35,469 bases of DNA from Pseudomonas citri (GTDB taxonomy: Bacteria > Pseudomonadota > Gammaproteobacteria > Pseudomonadales > Pseudomonadaceae): assembly GCF_025336485.1 (NCBI RefSeq), contig NZ_JAODAB010000040.1, forward strand, positions 1-35,469, written 5' to 3'. The notes below the pieces were generated by a model. It ran no database searches and was not told where the DNA came from. It was given only the letters and a program-made list of their open reading frames with translations. The first letter of the stretch is position 1. The number at the start of each line of letters is the position of its first letter. A program made the position numbers and the translations under genes. Positions 6,556 to 15,539 of this stretch are shown piece after piece.

Positions 6556-7980
6556 TCAGACCATCTGCGCGGCAGCGGCAGCTTCGGCAGGCTGGTAGGC
6601 CCGCACGGTGCGCCAGGTGTTGTAAGCCATCAGCAGCATGCCGCTGAGGAAGACCGCACCGCCCACCAGCCGTACGATGAAGCCGGGGTGGCTGGCCACC
6701 AGGGTTTCGACGAAGGAGTAGGTGAGCGTGCCGTCCTCGTTCACCGCACGCCACATCAGGCCCTGGGCGATGCCGTTGACCCACATCGAGGCGATGTAGA
6801 GCACGGTGCCGATGGTCGCGAGCCAGAAGTGCGCATTGATCAGGCCGATGCTGTGCATCTGTGGCCGGCCGAAGACTTTCGGGATCATGTGGTAGAGCGC
6901 GCCAATGGAGATCATCGCCACCCAGCCGAGTGCGCCGGCGTGTACGTGGCCGATGGTCCAGTCGGTGTAGTGGGAGAGGGCGTTGACGGTCTTGATGGCC
7001 ATCATCGGACCCTCGAAGGTCGACATGCCGTAGAACGCCAGGGACACCACCAGAAAGCGCAGGATCGGGTCGCTGCGCAACTTATGCCAGGCACCGGAGA
7101 GGGTCATCATGCCGTTGATCATGCCGCCCCAGCTGGGGGCCAGCAGGATCAGCGACATCACCATGCCCAGCGACTGGGCCCAGTCCGGCAATGCGGTGTA
7201 GTGCAGGTGGTGTGGGCCGGCCCAGATGTACAGGGTGATCAGCGCCCAGAAGTGGACGATGGACAGGCGATAGGAGTACACCGGGCGTTCGGCCTGTTTC
7301 GGCACGAAGTAGTACATCATTCCCAGGAAACCCGCGGTGAGGAAGAAGCCCACGGCGTTGTGGCCGTACCACCATTGCACCATTGCGTCCGTGGCCCCGG
7401 CATACACCGAGTAGGACTTGGTGAAGCTCACCGGCAGTTCCAGGTTGTTGACGATGTGCAGGATCGCCACCGTCAGGATGAACCCGCCGAAGAACCAGTT
7501 ACCCACATAAATGTGCTTGGTCTTGCGCGTGGCCACGGTGCCGAAGAACACGATGGCGTAGGCGACCCAGACGATGGTGATCAGGATGTCGATCGGCCAT
7601 TCCAGCTCGGCGTACTCCTTGGAACTGGTGTAGCCCAGTGGCAGGCTGATGGCCGCCAGCAGGATCACCAGTTGCCAGCCCCAGAAGCAGAACGCGGCGA
7701 TTTTCGGTGCAAACAGCTGCGTCTGGCAGGTGCGTTGCACCGAATAGAACGAGCTGGCGAACAGCGCGCAGCCACCAAAGGCGAAAATCACCGCGTTGGT
7801 GTGCAGCGGGCGCAGGCGGCCGAAGCTGGTCCAGGGTAAATCGAAATTGAGCTGCGGCCAGACCAATTGGGCGGCGAGAAAAACCCCGAGCCCCATGCCG
7901 ACGATGCCCCACACCACCGTCATAATGGCGAATTGGCGGACCACCTTGTAGTTGTAGGCGGTACTGATAGAAGTGTTCAT
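6556..7980 (-). CDS. ccoN: cbb3-type cytochrome c oxidase catalytic subunit I (CcoN), operon 2
   Basis: This 474-residue catalytic haem-copper subunit shows all redox-centre residues: H60 (RPLHTN), H207 (WYGHN), Y251, H257/H258 (GPHHLH) and H345/H347 (GHVHAG). The frame remains open far upstream (to 8547), but homology starts at MNTSISTAYNYKVVRQF, so the ATG at 7980 with GGGGA about 5 bases upstream is chosen. First gene of ccoNOQP-2, the operon known in Pseudomonas to be induced by Anr at low oxygen. A perfect Anr box sits about 130 bp upstream (8102-8115). Equivalent in order to P. aeruginosa ccoN2 (PA1557). Confidence 0.97.
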   Translation of the reverse strand: MNTSISTAYNYKVVRQFAIMTVVWGIVGMGLGVFLAAQLVWPQLNFDLPWTSFGRLRPLHTNAVIFAFGGCALFASSFYSVQRTCQTQLFAPKIAAFCFWGWQLVILLAAISLPLGYTSSKEYAELEWPIDILITIVWVAYAIVFFGTVATRKTKHIYVGNWFFGGFILTVAILHIVNNLELPVSFTKSYSVYAGATDAMVQWWYGHNAVGFFLTAGFLGMMYYFVPKQAERPVYSYRLSIVHFWALITLYIWAGPHHLHYTALPDWAQSLGMVMSLILLAPSWGGMINGMMTLSGAWHKLRSDPILRFLVVSLAFYGMSTFEGPMMAIKTVNALSHYTDWTIGHVHAGALGWVAMISIGALYHMIPKVFGRPQMHSIGLINAHFWLATIGTVLYIASMWVNGIAQGLMWRAVNEDGTLTYSFVETLVASHPGFIVRLVGGAVFLSGMLLMAYNTWRTVRAYQPAEAAAAAQMV

Positions 7981-8076
7981 GGTTCCCCATCCACGGTTCA
8001 GCCGAAGAGCTTGGCGGCGCAGGGCAGCGCAGCGTTCTTCGCCTGGAGTTATAGGCAGACTAAAAGCGAGGCAAGC

Positions 8077-8763
8077 ATGGACAAACAGCACAAGGCCAGT
8101 ATTGACGGGGATCAATGGGCGCGGTGCGTGCAGCAGCATGGTTGGCGCTGGACGGCCGCGCAATCGGGCACGCTCGACGGGGCGCCAACGCTGATCCTCG
8201 CCCATGGCGCCGGTGCGCCGATGGACAGCGAATTCATGGAACAAATGGCCGCGCGCCTTGCTGCGCATGGGGTCAACGTGTTGCGTTTCGAGTTCCCCTA
8301 CATGGCCCAGCGGCGCCAGGATGGGGGCAAGCGTCCACCCAACCCGACCCCGAAGCTGTTGGAGTGCTGGCGCGAGGTGTACGCCTCGGTGCGGCCTTAT
8401 GTCGCTGGACTGCTGGCCATCGGCGGCAAGTCCATGGGCGGGCGCATGGCGAGTTTGCTGGCCGATGAGTTGGGCGCCGATGCGCTGGTGTGCCTGGGGT
8501 ATCCCTTCTACGCAGCGGGCAAACCGGAAAAACCGCGAGTCGAGCATTTGGCGACATTGAAGACCCGGACCTTGATCGTCCAGGGCGAGCGTGATGCGCT
8601 GGGCAACCGCGAAGCGGTGCAGGGTTATGCGCTGTCACCGAGTATCGAGGTGTCGTGGCTGGTGGCGGGGGATCATGACTTGAAGCCGTTGAAAGCTTCG
8701 GGATTCAGTCATGAGCAACATCTGGAGGCGACAGCGACCCAGGTGGCGGCGTTTCTCCAGTAG
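8077..8763 (+). CDS. Alpha/beta hydrolase, KANL3/Tex30-like
   Basis: This 228-residue cytosolic alpha/beta-hydrolase-fold protein has strand-turn LAHGAGAPMDSEFM (41-54), nucleophile elbow GGKSMGGR (S119), likely acid D173 in QGERDALG and His H200 in AGDHDLKP. That gives a full catalytic triad. Proteins of this type are annotated as KANL3/Tex30-like or dienelactone-hydrolase-like; the substrate is unknown. The ATG at 8077 has GCGAGG 5-7 bases upstream. The frame is open further left to 7867, but that part overlaps ccoN-2 and lacks similarity. It is divergent from ccoN-2, and its codons 9-13 contain the Anr box of that operon in the opposite orientation. Transcription ends at a shared bidirectional terminator with aer. 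Confidence 0.85.
   Translation: MDKQHKASIDGDQWARCVQQHGWRWTAAQSGTLDGAPTLILAHGAGAPMDSEFMEQMAARLAAHGVNVLRFEFPYMAQRRQDGGKRPPNPTPKLLECWREVYASVRPYVAGLLAIGGKSMGGRMASLLADELGADALVCLGYPFYAAGKPEKPRVEHLATLKTRTLIVQGERDALGNREAVQGYALSPSIEVSWLVAGDHDLKPLKASGFSHEQHLEATATQVAAFLQ
8102..8115 (-). promoter_or_regulatory. Perfect Anr/Fnr box for ccoNOQP-2
   Basis: TTGACGGGGATCAA (minus strand TTGATCCCCGTCAA) matches the Anr/Fnr consensus TTGAY-N4-RTCAA exactly. The centre is about 129 bp upstream of the ccoN-2 start. A class II arrangement would place the start site near 8067 and a -10 element around 8075-8080, where CATGCT is a weak match. Anr control of the second cbb3 operon is established in P. aeruginosa. The site lies inside the hydrolase reading frame. 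Confidence 0.88.
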
Positions 8764-8818
8764 GTTCTTTGCTGGGTGGGATGGCCTGCTCACGATAGCG
8801 GCCTGTCAGGCGACAAAA

Positions 8819-8845
8819 AACCCGGAAGCGTTCGCTGTCCGGGTT
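8819..8845. terminator. Bidirectional terminator between hydrolase and aer
   Basis: AACCCGGA (8819-8826) pairs with TCCGGGTT (8838-8845), and AGCG/CGCT pairs inside the loop. The minus strand continues into TTTTTTG and the plus strand into CTTTGTTTG. It serves the convergent hydrolase and aerotaxis genes. Confidence 0.9.
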
Positions 8846-8864
8846 CTTTGTTTGTCAATTGAGC

Positions 8865-10430
8865 TCAGCGGTTAAACCGCTCCACCAACGAATACTGCGT
8901 GGTGGCCGTGCGGGTCAGTTCTTCGCTCAGCAGCGCCGAACTGTGGGCTTGGCCCGAGGTCTGGTCGGCCAGTTCCGAAATGTTGCTGATGTTGCGGCTG
9001 ATTTCCTCGGCCACTGAGCTTTGCTCTTCGGTGGCGGCGGCGATCTGGGTGGTCATGTCGGTGATGTTGGCCACCGCTTCGCTGATCCCCACCAGCGCCT
9101 GGTCCGCCTCCATGACCCGCGCCACGCCTTCCTCGGCCTGGCGATGGCCGGCGTCCATGGTCTGCACGGCATTGGTGGCCGTCTGCTGGAGCTTGGCGAT
9201 CAGGGCGTGGATCTGCCCGGTGGACTCGCTCGTGCGTTGCGCCAGTTGTCGCACTTCGTCGGCCACCACGGCAAAACCGCGGCCCATTTCACCGGCACGG
9301 GCCGCTTCGATAGCGGCGTTGAGCGCCAGCAGGTTGGTCTGGTCGGCGATGCCCTTGATCACGTCCACTACGCCGCCGATCTCGTCACTGTCCCTGGCCA
9401 GTTGGGTCACGGTCTGCCCGGTCTCGCCGACCACGACCGACAGGCGCTCGATGGCCTCGCGGGTTTCCCCGGCGATGTCGCGGCCACGCCCGGTCAGTCG
9501 ATTGGCTTCCTGGGTGGCATCGGCGGTGCGTTGCACGTGGCTGGCGACTTCCTGGGTAGTCGCGGCCATCTGGTTGACCGCCGTGGCGACCTGTTCGGTC
9601 TCCAGGCGCTGACGCTCCAGGCCGCTGGAACTGTCATGGGCCAGGGTGTTGGACTGGCGCGCCTGGTCGTTGAGGTGCTCGGCGGTGTCCTGCAAGCGGG
9701 TGAGGCAGGTTTTCAAGCGGGCTTCCTGGCTGAGAATCGACATCTCCAGGCGTGCCTGCGCGCCACGGCTGTCGGTGTACATGCGGGCGATCAACGGGTC
9801 GGAGGTCGTCTGTTCGGCGAGCCGCAACAGGCGCTTGATCCCGCGTTGTTGCCATTGCAGGCCCAACAGCCCCAGCGGCACCGACAACAACGCAGCGAGG
9901 GCAAAGCCCCATTGGGAGTTCAGGAAGGCGCCGACGATGAAGCTCAACTGGCTGACCAGGATAAACGGCAACCAGTCCTGAAGCATCGGGACCCACTTGT
10001 CGCTGCGCGGGACCGCCGGCTTGCCCTGGTTGATGCGTTGATAGAGCGCTTCGGCGCGGCTGATCTGCTCGGCGGTGGGCTTGACCCTGACCGATTCATA
10101 GCCGACCACCTGGTTGCCTTCGAAGATGGGCGTGACGTAGGCGTTGACCCAATAGTGATCACCGCTCTTGCAGCGATTCTTGACGACGCCCATCCAGGGC
10201 GAGCCCTGTTTCAATGTTTCCCACATGTGCGCGAACACGGCGGGCGGTACGTCCGGGTGACGCACCAGGTTGTGCGGTGAACGGATCAGTTCTTCTTTCG
10301 AAAACCCACTGACGTCCACGAATGCCTCGTTGCAGTAAGTGATCACGCCCTTGGCATCGGTGGTGGAAATCAATCGTTGTTGCGCCGGAAAAGTTCTTTC
10401 GCGCTGTGTGACGGGCTGGTTGTTACGCAT
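8865..10430 (-). CDS. aer: Aer-type aerotaxis receptor (PAS + methyl-accepting chemotaxis protein)
   Basis: This 521-residue energy-taxis sensor has an N-terminal cytoplasmic PAS domain (about 10-120, with ISTTDAKGVITYCNEAF and GYESVRVKPT, the FAD-binding type in Aer). A double-hydrophobic membrane anchor follows (about 153-190), then a HAMP-like linker and a long coiled-coil signalling domain. The tip, DQTNLLALNAAIEAARAGE (about 363-381) with GRGFAVVADEVRQLA, is the conserved CheA/CheW-binding hairpin. No periplasmic domain is present, as expected for Aer. A cco-aer-acnA order is known in P. aeruginosa (aer = PA1561), where aer is Anr-dependent. I see no good Anr box in 10431-10508. The terminator at 8819-8845 lies downstream. 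Confidence 0.93.
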   Translation of the reverse strand: MRNNQPVTQRERTFPAQQRLISTTDAKGVITYCNEAFVDVSGFSKEELIRSPHNLVRHPDVPPAVFAHMWETLKQGSPWMGVVKNRCKSGDHYWVNAYVTPIFEGNQVVGYESVRVKPTAEQISRAEALYQRINQGKPAVPRSDKWVPMLQDWLPFILVSQLSFIVGAFLNSQWGFALAALLSVPLGLLGLQWQQRGIKRLLRLAEQTTSDPLIARMYTDSRGAQARLEMSILSQEARLKTCLTRLQDTAEHLNDQARQSNTLAHDSSSGLERQRLETEQVATAVNQMAATTQEVASHVQRTADATQEANRLTGRGRDIAGETREAIERLSVVVGETGQTVTQLARDSDEIGGVVDVIKGIADQTNLLALNAAIEAARAGEMGRGFAVVADEVRQLAQRTSESTGQIHALIAKLQQTATNAVQTMDAGHRQAEEGVARVMEADQALVGISEAVANITDMTTQIAAATEEQSSVAEEISRNISNISELADQTSGQAHSSALLSEELTRTATTQYSLVERFNR

Positions 10431-10508
10431 GTTTTTTTAGGTCCGCAAGGCTTTGAAAGGTTGTCGGCGCTGTCAGGCGTTAATTGAAGTTATTTTTATC
10501 TTTCGCTA

Positions 10509-11297
10509 TCACGCCAGCATCGGGTAGGTAAATAGGGCGAAATGAAGCAGGTTGAGCGAAAAATGGGTGGCGATTGCCGCGGCCAGCCCGCCAAAGCGGT
10601 AGGCCAGCCCGTAGCCGATCCCTGCCAGGCCTGACAGCAGTACCCACTGCCAACCGGCCCCGGCGTGCACCAGGCCGAACACCAGCGAGGCGAGCAGCAA
10701 GGCCAGGGCATCGCCATGATTTCGCTGTTTGAAGTAACGACCCAGGCCACCCTGAATGTAGCCACGAAACAGCGCTTCCTCCACCACCGTCACCAATAAA
10801 AGGTTGTTGAGAATCCACAGCCAGGCGTGTTCGGGCCATTTCGGCGCCCAGTGGATCATGCCCAGCAGCATCGCACCGCCCAAGGCCAGTACAGCGCTCA
10901 AGGCCAGGCCCAGCGCCGTGGCGTAGACCGACAGGCGCAACGAGCGCCGACCAACGATCCAGGGACAAGCCAGGAGCAGCCAGAAGCCGATCAGCGGTTT
11001 GTCCTGGTTCAGGTACATCGCAAACGGCGCGGCATCGTCGGTCAGGCGTTGTGTCGGGATGGCCCGGCCATTGAAGAAACCGGGCATCAAGTGCAGGGCC
11101 AGCGCCAGGGCCATGACCAGGAACAGTGCGTGGCCGAGAAACCGGCCGACCGGTGTCTGCTGCTGGCGAACCGCATAACCGGCGAACAGCAGGAGTGCGA
11201 AGGAGATGGTCGCGGTCCAGGCCAGTTGTCCGTAAGCGACGGCCAAGGTATAGCCGAGGGAAAGAAGGGCCAGGTAGGGCCAGGGTAGAGCGGGCAT
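10509..11297 (-). CDS. CPBP-family intramembrane metalloprotease (CAAX/Abi)
   Basis: This 262-residue polytopic membrane protein has about 7-8 hydrophobic segments. The C-terminal half carries the three CPBP motifs: EEALFRG (E173, E174, R178), FGLVHAG (H211) and HFSLNLLHF (H245, N249). These form the intramembrane active site of Rce1-like proteases. Members process prenylated proteins in eukaryotes; bacterial roles are mostly unknown (bacteriocin self-immunity in some). The ATG at 11297 has AAGGA 7 bases upstream, so the longer frame to 11351 is not used. It sits between aer and acnA on the same strand, an addition relative to the adjacent P. aeruginosa pair. Function here is not inferred. 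Confidence 0.88.
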   Translation of the reverse strand: MPALPWPYLALLSLGYTLAVAYGQLAWTATISFALLLFAGYAVRQQQTPVGRFLGHALFLVMALALALHLMPGFFNGRAIPTQRLTDDAAPFAMYLNQDKPLIGFWLLLACPWIVGRRSLRLSVYATALGLALSAVLALGGAMLLGMIHWAPKWPEHAWLWILNNLLLVTVVEEALFRGYIQGGLGRYFKQRNHGDALALLLASLVFGLVHAGAGWQWVLLSGLAGIGYGLAYRFGGLAAAIATHFSLNLLHFALFTYPMLA

Positions 11298-11354
11298 ATC
11301 ACATCCTTGATACAGAAGAACCATTGCGGCCGGGATTATAGGCAAGCCCATAAA

Positions 11355-11383
11355 AAAACACCGCCCATGAGAGGCGGTGTTTT
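11355..11383 (-). terminator. Rho-independent terminator after acnA
   Basis: AAAACACCGCC (11355-11365) pairs with GGCGGTGTTTT (11373-11383) around a 7-base loop. The minus strand runs on into a TTTTTTTA tract. It lies 16 bp beyond the acnA stop. Confidence 0.92.
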
Positions 11384-11399
11384 CGTAAGACGCTTCTTT

Positions 11400-14141
11400 T
11401 TATGCTGCAATCAATTGCCGTAGGACGTAGTGCAGTATCCCGCCCGCCTTGAAATACTCCACTTCGTTCAAGGTGTCGATCCGACACAGCACTTCAATGC
11501 GCTCCTGGCGCCCGTCTTCGCGGGTGATGACCACCGGCAGGTTCATGCGCGGTGTCAGCTCGACGTCGCTCAGGCCCAGGACCTCCAGGGTCTCCTTGCC
11601 GGTCAGGTTCAGGCTCTTGCGGTTCTGGTCGAGCTTGAACTGCAATGGCAGCACACCCATGCCCACCAGGTTGGAGCGATGGATGCGCTCGAAGCTCTCG
11701 GCGATCACCGCTTTGACCCCCAGCAGGTTGGTGCCCTTGGCGGCCCAGTCGCGACTCGAACCGGTGCCGTATTCCTGCCCGGCGATCACCACCAGGGGCG
11801 TGCCGCTGGCCTGATACAGCATGGCGGCGTCGTAGATCGACATTTTTTCGCCACTGGGGATATAGAGGGTATTGCCACCTTCTTCGCCGCCGAGCATTTC
11901 GTTGCGAATGCGGATATTGGCGAAAGTGCCGCGCATCATCACCTGGTGATTGCCGCGCCTTGAACCATAGGAGTTGAAATCCCGGGGTTCGACGCCTTGT
12001 TCGCGCAGGTAACGGCCGGCCGGGCTGTCCGTCTTGATGTTGCCGGCCGGGGAGATGTGGTCGGTGGTCACGGAGTCGCCCAGCAGGGCCAGGACCCGCG
12101 CGCCCTTGATGTCCTTGATGGCGGGTGGTGGCCCACCGATATCATCGAAGAAAGGTGGGTGCTGGATGTAGGTCGAGTCCGGTTGCCAGACGTACGTGGC
12201 CGCTTGCGGCACTGCGATGGCTTGCCATTGCTCATCGCCGGCAAACACGGCGGCGTATTCCTTGTGGAACATGCCCGTGTCGACTTGGGCCACCGCATCG
12301 GCCACTTCCCGGCTGCTGGGCCAGATGTCCCGCAGGTACACCGGCTTGCCGTCCCGGTCGTTGCCCAGCGGCTCGCTGCTGATGTCGATGCGCACCGTGC
12401 CAGCCAGCGCGTAGGCGACCACCAGCGGGGGCGAGGCCAGCCAGTTGGTTTTCACCAGTGGGTGCACCCGTCCTTCGAAATTGCGGTTGCCCGACAGCAC
12501 CGAAGCCACGGTCAGGTCGGCCTTCTGGATGGCTCTTTCAATCGGCTCGGGCAACGGGCCGGAGTTACCGATGCACGTCGTGCAACCGTAACCCACCAGG
12601 GCGAAACCGAGCTGGTCTAGGTATTGGGTCAGCCCGGCGGCCTGGTAGTAGTCGGTGACCACCTTGGAACCCGGTGCCAGGGAACTCTTGACCCAGGGTT
12701 TGCGGGTCAGGCCTTTTTCCACGGCTTTTTTCGCCAGCAGCCCGGCGGCCATCATCACGCTGGGGTTGGAGGTGTTGGTGCAGGAGGTAATGGCGGCGAT
12801 CACCACCGCGCCGTTTCTCAAGTGGTGGGTCTGGCCTTCGAATTCGTATTCGGTTCCTCCCACCTGATCGGCGTTGCCCACGGCGACGCCACCGCCACCT
12901 TCGCTTTCCAGGCGACCTTCTTCTTTGCTGGTGGGCTTGACCTGCAGGCCGAGGAAGTCACTGAAGGCCTGGCCGACGTTCGGCAGCGCGACCCGGTCTT
13001 GCGGGCGTTTCGGTCCGGCGAGGCTGGCTTCGACACTGCCCATGTCCAGCTCCAGGGTATCGGTGAACAGCGGCTCCTGGCCGGGCAAGCGCCACAGGCC
13101 CTGGGCCTTGCAATAGGTTTCGACCAGTTTCACGGTATCCGCCGGACGCCCGGACAGGCGCAGGTAGTCCAGGGTCACGTCATCTACCGGGAAAAAACCG
13201 CAGGTGGCGCCGTATTCCGGAGCCATGTTGGCGATGGTGGCGCGGTCGGCCAGCGGCAAGTCGGCGAGGCCGTCGCCATGGAACTCGACGAATTTGCCCA
13301 CTACGCCTTTCTTGCGCAGCATCTGCGTGACGGTCAGCACCAGGTCGGTGGCGGTGATGCCTTCGCGCAGCTTGCCGGTGAGCTTGAAGCCGATGACCTC
13401 GGGAATCAGCATCGACACGGGTTGGCCGAGCATGGCTGCTTCCGCCTCGATCCCACCGACACCCCAGCCCAGTACGCCGAGGCCGTTGATCATGGTGGTG
13501 TGGGAGTCGGTGCCCACCAGGGTGTCGGGGAAGGCATAGGTGCGACCGTCTTCCTCCGCGGTCCATACGGTGCGCCCCAGGTATTCGAGGTTGACCTGAT
13601 GGCAGATGCCGGTGCCCGGTGGCACCACGCTGAAATTGGCGAAAGCGCTCTGGCCCCAGCGCAGGAAGGCGTAGCGTTCACCGTTGCGCTGCATTTCGAT
13701 GTTGACGTTCTGTTCGAACGCCTGGCGGCTGGCGAACCGGTCGACCATGACCGAGTGGTCGATCACCAGGTCCACCGGCGACAAGGGGTTGATCCGCTGC
13801 GGATCGCCGCCGGCCTTCTCCACGGCGGCGCGCATGGCGGCCAGGTCGACCACGGCGGGGACCCCGGTGAAGTCTTGCATCAGCACCCGCGCCGGGCGGT
13901 ACTGGATCTCCCGGTCGGAACTGCGTTCCTTGAGCCACCCGGCCAAGGCCTTGAGGTCGGAGCCGGTGACAGTCGTCCCGTCCTCCCAGCGCAGCAGGTT
14001 TTCCAACAGCACTTTGAGCGACATGGGCAGCTTGTCCAGCTCACCCAGGCTCCGGGCGGCCTCCGGCAGGCTGAAATAATGGTAGGTCCTGGCGTCGACT
14101 TGCAGCGTCTTGAGGGTTTTCAGGCTATCGATGGAGGGCAT
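11400..14141 (-). CDS. acnA: Aconitate hydratase A
   Basis: This 913-residue [4Fe-4S] enzyme isomerises citrate to isocitrate in the TCA cycle and glyoxylate shunt. Length and sequence match the AcnA/IRP1 class. Cluster cysteines are visible at C454 (ITSCTNTSNP) and C520/C523 (GYGCTTCIGNSG). Further active-site segments are GTDSHTTMINGLG (about 210-222), GDSVTTDHISPAGN in the swivelling C-terminal part, and GSSRDWAAKG. The ATG at 14141 has AAGGAG 8 bases upstream. Relatives of this class become RNA-binding when the cluster is lost. Its place next to oxygen-sensing genes matches P. aeruginosa (PA1562). It is divergent from rlmM across 167 bp. Confidence 0.97.
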   Translation of the reverse strand: MPSIDSLKTLKTLQVDARTYHYFSLPEAARSLGELDKLPMSLKVLLENLLRWEDGTTVTGSDLKALAGWLKERSSDREIQYRPARVLMQDFTGVPAVVDLAAMRAAVEKAGGDPQRINPLSPVDLVIDHSVMVDRFASRQAFEQNVNIEMQRNGERYAFLRWGQSAFANFSVVPPGTGICHQVNLEYLGRTVWTAEEDGRTYAFPDTLVGTDSHTTMINGLGVLGWGVGGIEAEAAMLGQPVSMLIPEVIGFKLTGKLREGITATDLVLTVTQMLRKKGVVGKFVEFHGDGLADLPLADRATIANMAPEYGATCGFFPVDDVTLDYLRLSGRPADTVKLVETYCKAQGLWRLPGQEPLFTDTLELDMGSVEASLAGPKRPQDRVALPNVGQAFSDFLGLQVKPTSKEEGRLESEGGGGVAVGNADQVGGTEYEFEGQTHHLRNGAVVIAAITSCTNTSNPSVMMAAGLLAKKAVEKGLTRKPWVKSSLAPGSKVVTDYYQAAGLTQYLDQLGFALVGYGCTTCIGNSGPLPEPIERAIQKADLTVASVLSGNRNFEGRVHPLVKTNWLASPPLVVAYALAGTVRIDISSEPLGNDRDGKPVYLRDIWPSSREVADAVAQVDTGMFHKEYAAVFAGDEQWQAIAVPQAATYVWQPDSTYIQHPPFFDDIGGPPPAIKDIKGARVLALLGDSVTTDHISPAGNIKTDSPAGRYLREQGVEPRDFNSYGSRRGNHQVMMRGTFANIRIRNEMLGGEEGGNTLYIPSGEKMSIYDAAMLYQASGTPLVVIAGQEYGTGSSRDWAAKGTNLLGVKAVIAESFERIHRSNLVGMGVLPLQFKLDQNRKSLNLTGKETLEVLGLSDVELTPRMNLPVVITREDGRQERIEVLCRIDTLNEVEYFKAGGILHYVLRQLIAA

Positions 14142-14308
14142 TGAAATCACTCCTTTGAGTCCGCACGGCGACGGACTGACGGAACGGACAGAGCTTTTAA
14201 CCTAGTCCTGTTTTGGCTGAATGACTAATCACGGGACACTCGAAGAAGGCCCGGGGTTCCGAACTCCGCTATCATGCGCCGGTTTCGTGACAGCGCTACG
14301 GAGTTTCA

Positions 14309-15397
14309 ATGAACACGCTTTTCATGCACTGCCGGCCGGGTTTCGAGGGCGAGGTCTGCTCCGAGATCGCCGACCATGCCGCGCGCCTGGGCGTGGCGGG
14401 CTACGCCAGGGCCAAACCGGCCAGCGCCTGCGCCGAATTTGTCTGCAGCGAAGATGACGGTGCCGAACGGCTGATGCGTGGCCTGCGTTTCGCCGAGTTG
14501 ATCTTCCCGCGTCAATGGGCGCGCGGCACCTTCATTGACCTGCCGGAAACCGACCGCATCAGCGTCATCCTGGCCCACATGGCGGCATTGCCGACCTGCG
14601 GCAGCCTGTGGCTGGAAGTGCTCGATACCAACGACGGCAAGGAACTGTCGAACTTCTGCAAAAAATTCGAAGGCCCGCTACGCAAGGCATTGAGCGGGGC
14701 CGGCAAGTTGTTGGAAGACCCGCGCAAGCCGCGCCTGTTGCTGACCTTCAAGAGCGGTCGCGAGGTATTTTTGGGGCTGGCGGAGGTCGACAACTCGGCG
14801 ATGTGGCCGATGGGCGTTCCCCGATTGAAGTTCCCCCGGGAGGCGCCGAGCCGCTCGACCCTCAAGCTCGAAGAGGCCTGGCACCATTTCATCCCCCGGG
14901 ACCAATGGGACGAGCGCCTGCACAGCGACATGACCGGCGTGGACCTCGGCGCCGCGCCGGGCGGCTGGACCTGGCAACTGGTCAACCGCGGCATGCTGGT
15001 GACCGCCATCGACAACGGCCCGATGGCCGAGAGTCTGATGGACACCGGGCTCGTGCAACACCTCATGGCCGACGGCTTTACCTTCAAGCCCAAACAGCCG
15101 GTGGATTGGATGGTCTGCGACATCGTCGAGAAGCCGGCGCGCAACGCGGCGATGCTGGAGGAGTGGATCGGCGAAGGGCATTGCCGCGAGGCGGTGGTCA
15201 ACCTCAAGCTGCCGATGAAACAGCGCTATGCCGAAGTGAAGCGCCTGCTCGAACGCATCGCCGATGGCTTCAAGGCCCGGGGTATCAAGGTGGAGATCGG
15301 TTGCAAGCAGCTGTACCACGACCGCGAGGAAGTGACGTGTCATTTGCGGCGGTTGGACGCGAAAAAGCCCCGTGGGAGCAAAGCTTGCTCGCGATGA
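14309..15397 (+). CDS. rlmM: 23S rRNA 2'-O-ribose methyltransferase RlmM (C2498)
   Basis: This 362-residue SAM-dependent methyltransferase modifies C2498 (E. coli numbering) of 23S rRNA before 50S assembly. An N-terminal THUMP-like RNA-binding region (about 1-160) precedes a Rossmann-fold domain. The SAM-binding motif is GVDLGAAPGGWTWQL (about 210-224), with D270 (VCDIVEKP) and K300 (NLKLPMK) as catalytic candidates. The ATG at 14309 begins MNTLFMHCRPGFEGE as in family members. The last eight codons (RGSKACSR) and the stop are formed by a REP element (15372-15394), so the extreme C-terminus is not family sequence. Divergent from acnA. Confidence 0.96.
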   Translation: MNTLFMHCRPGFEGEVCSEIADHAARLGVAGYARAKPASACAEFVCSEDDGAERLMRGLRFAELIFPRQWARGTFIDLPETDRISVILAHMAALPTCGSLWLEVLDTNDGKELSNFCKKFEGPLRKALSGAGKLLEDPRKPRLLLTFKSGREVFLGLAEVDNSAMWPMGVPRLKFPREAPSRSTLKLEEAWHHFIPRDQWDERLHSDMTGVDLGAAPGGWTWQLVNRGMLVTAIDNGPMAESLMDTGLVQHLMADGFTFKPKQPVDWMVCDIVEKPARNAAMLEEWIGEGHCREAVVNLKLPMKQRYAEVKRLLERIADGFKARGIKVEIGCKQLYHDREEVTCHLRRLDAKKPRGSKACSR

Positions 15398-15455
15398 ACG
15401 ATGATGCGGTCAGGAGACCGAGGTGCCTGCGTCGCGAGCAAAGTTTGCTCCCACA
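15372..15455. repeat. Inverted pair of Pseudomonas REP elements (rlmM-tusA)
   Basis: GTGGGAGCAAAGCTTGCTCGCGA (shown in two parts: GTGGGAGCAAAG then CTTGCTCGCGA, 15372-15394) is followed 38 bp later by its inverted copy (15433-15455) with one change. The head-to-head arrangement is a typical REP doublet, able to form a cruciform or stabilise 3' mRNA ends. The left copy overlaps the end of rlmM. Confidence 0.85.
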
Positions 15456-15539
15456 GGTGCTTTCACATGTTTGCGATTCCACAGGCTTTGCTCTCAACCG
15501 ACATTGCGCGACAATGCTGACCAGTTTCAGGAGTACACG

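Noticed and set aside
10480..10968. 162-codon minus-strand frame overlapping the CPBP protease gene
   Set aside because: The overlapping frame carries the full set of CPBP motifs and a good ribosome site; this one has neither.
12624..14144. 506-codon plus-strand frame opposite acnA
   Set aside because: Antisense shadow of a full-length aconitase with intact cluster cysteines.
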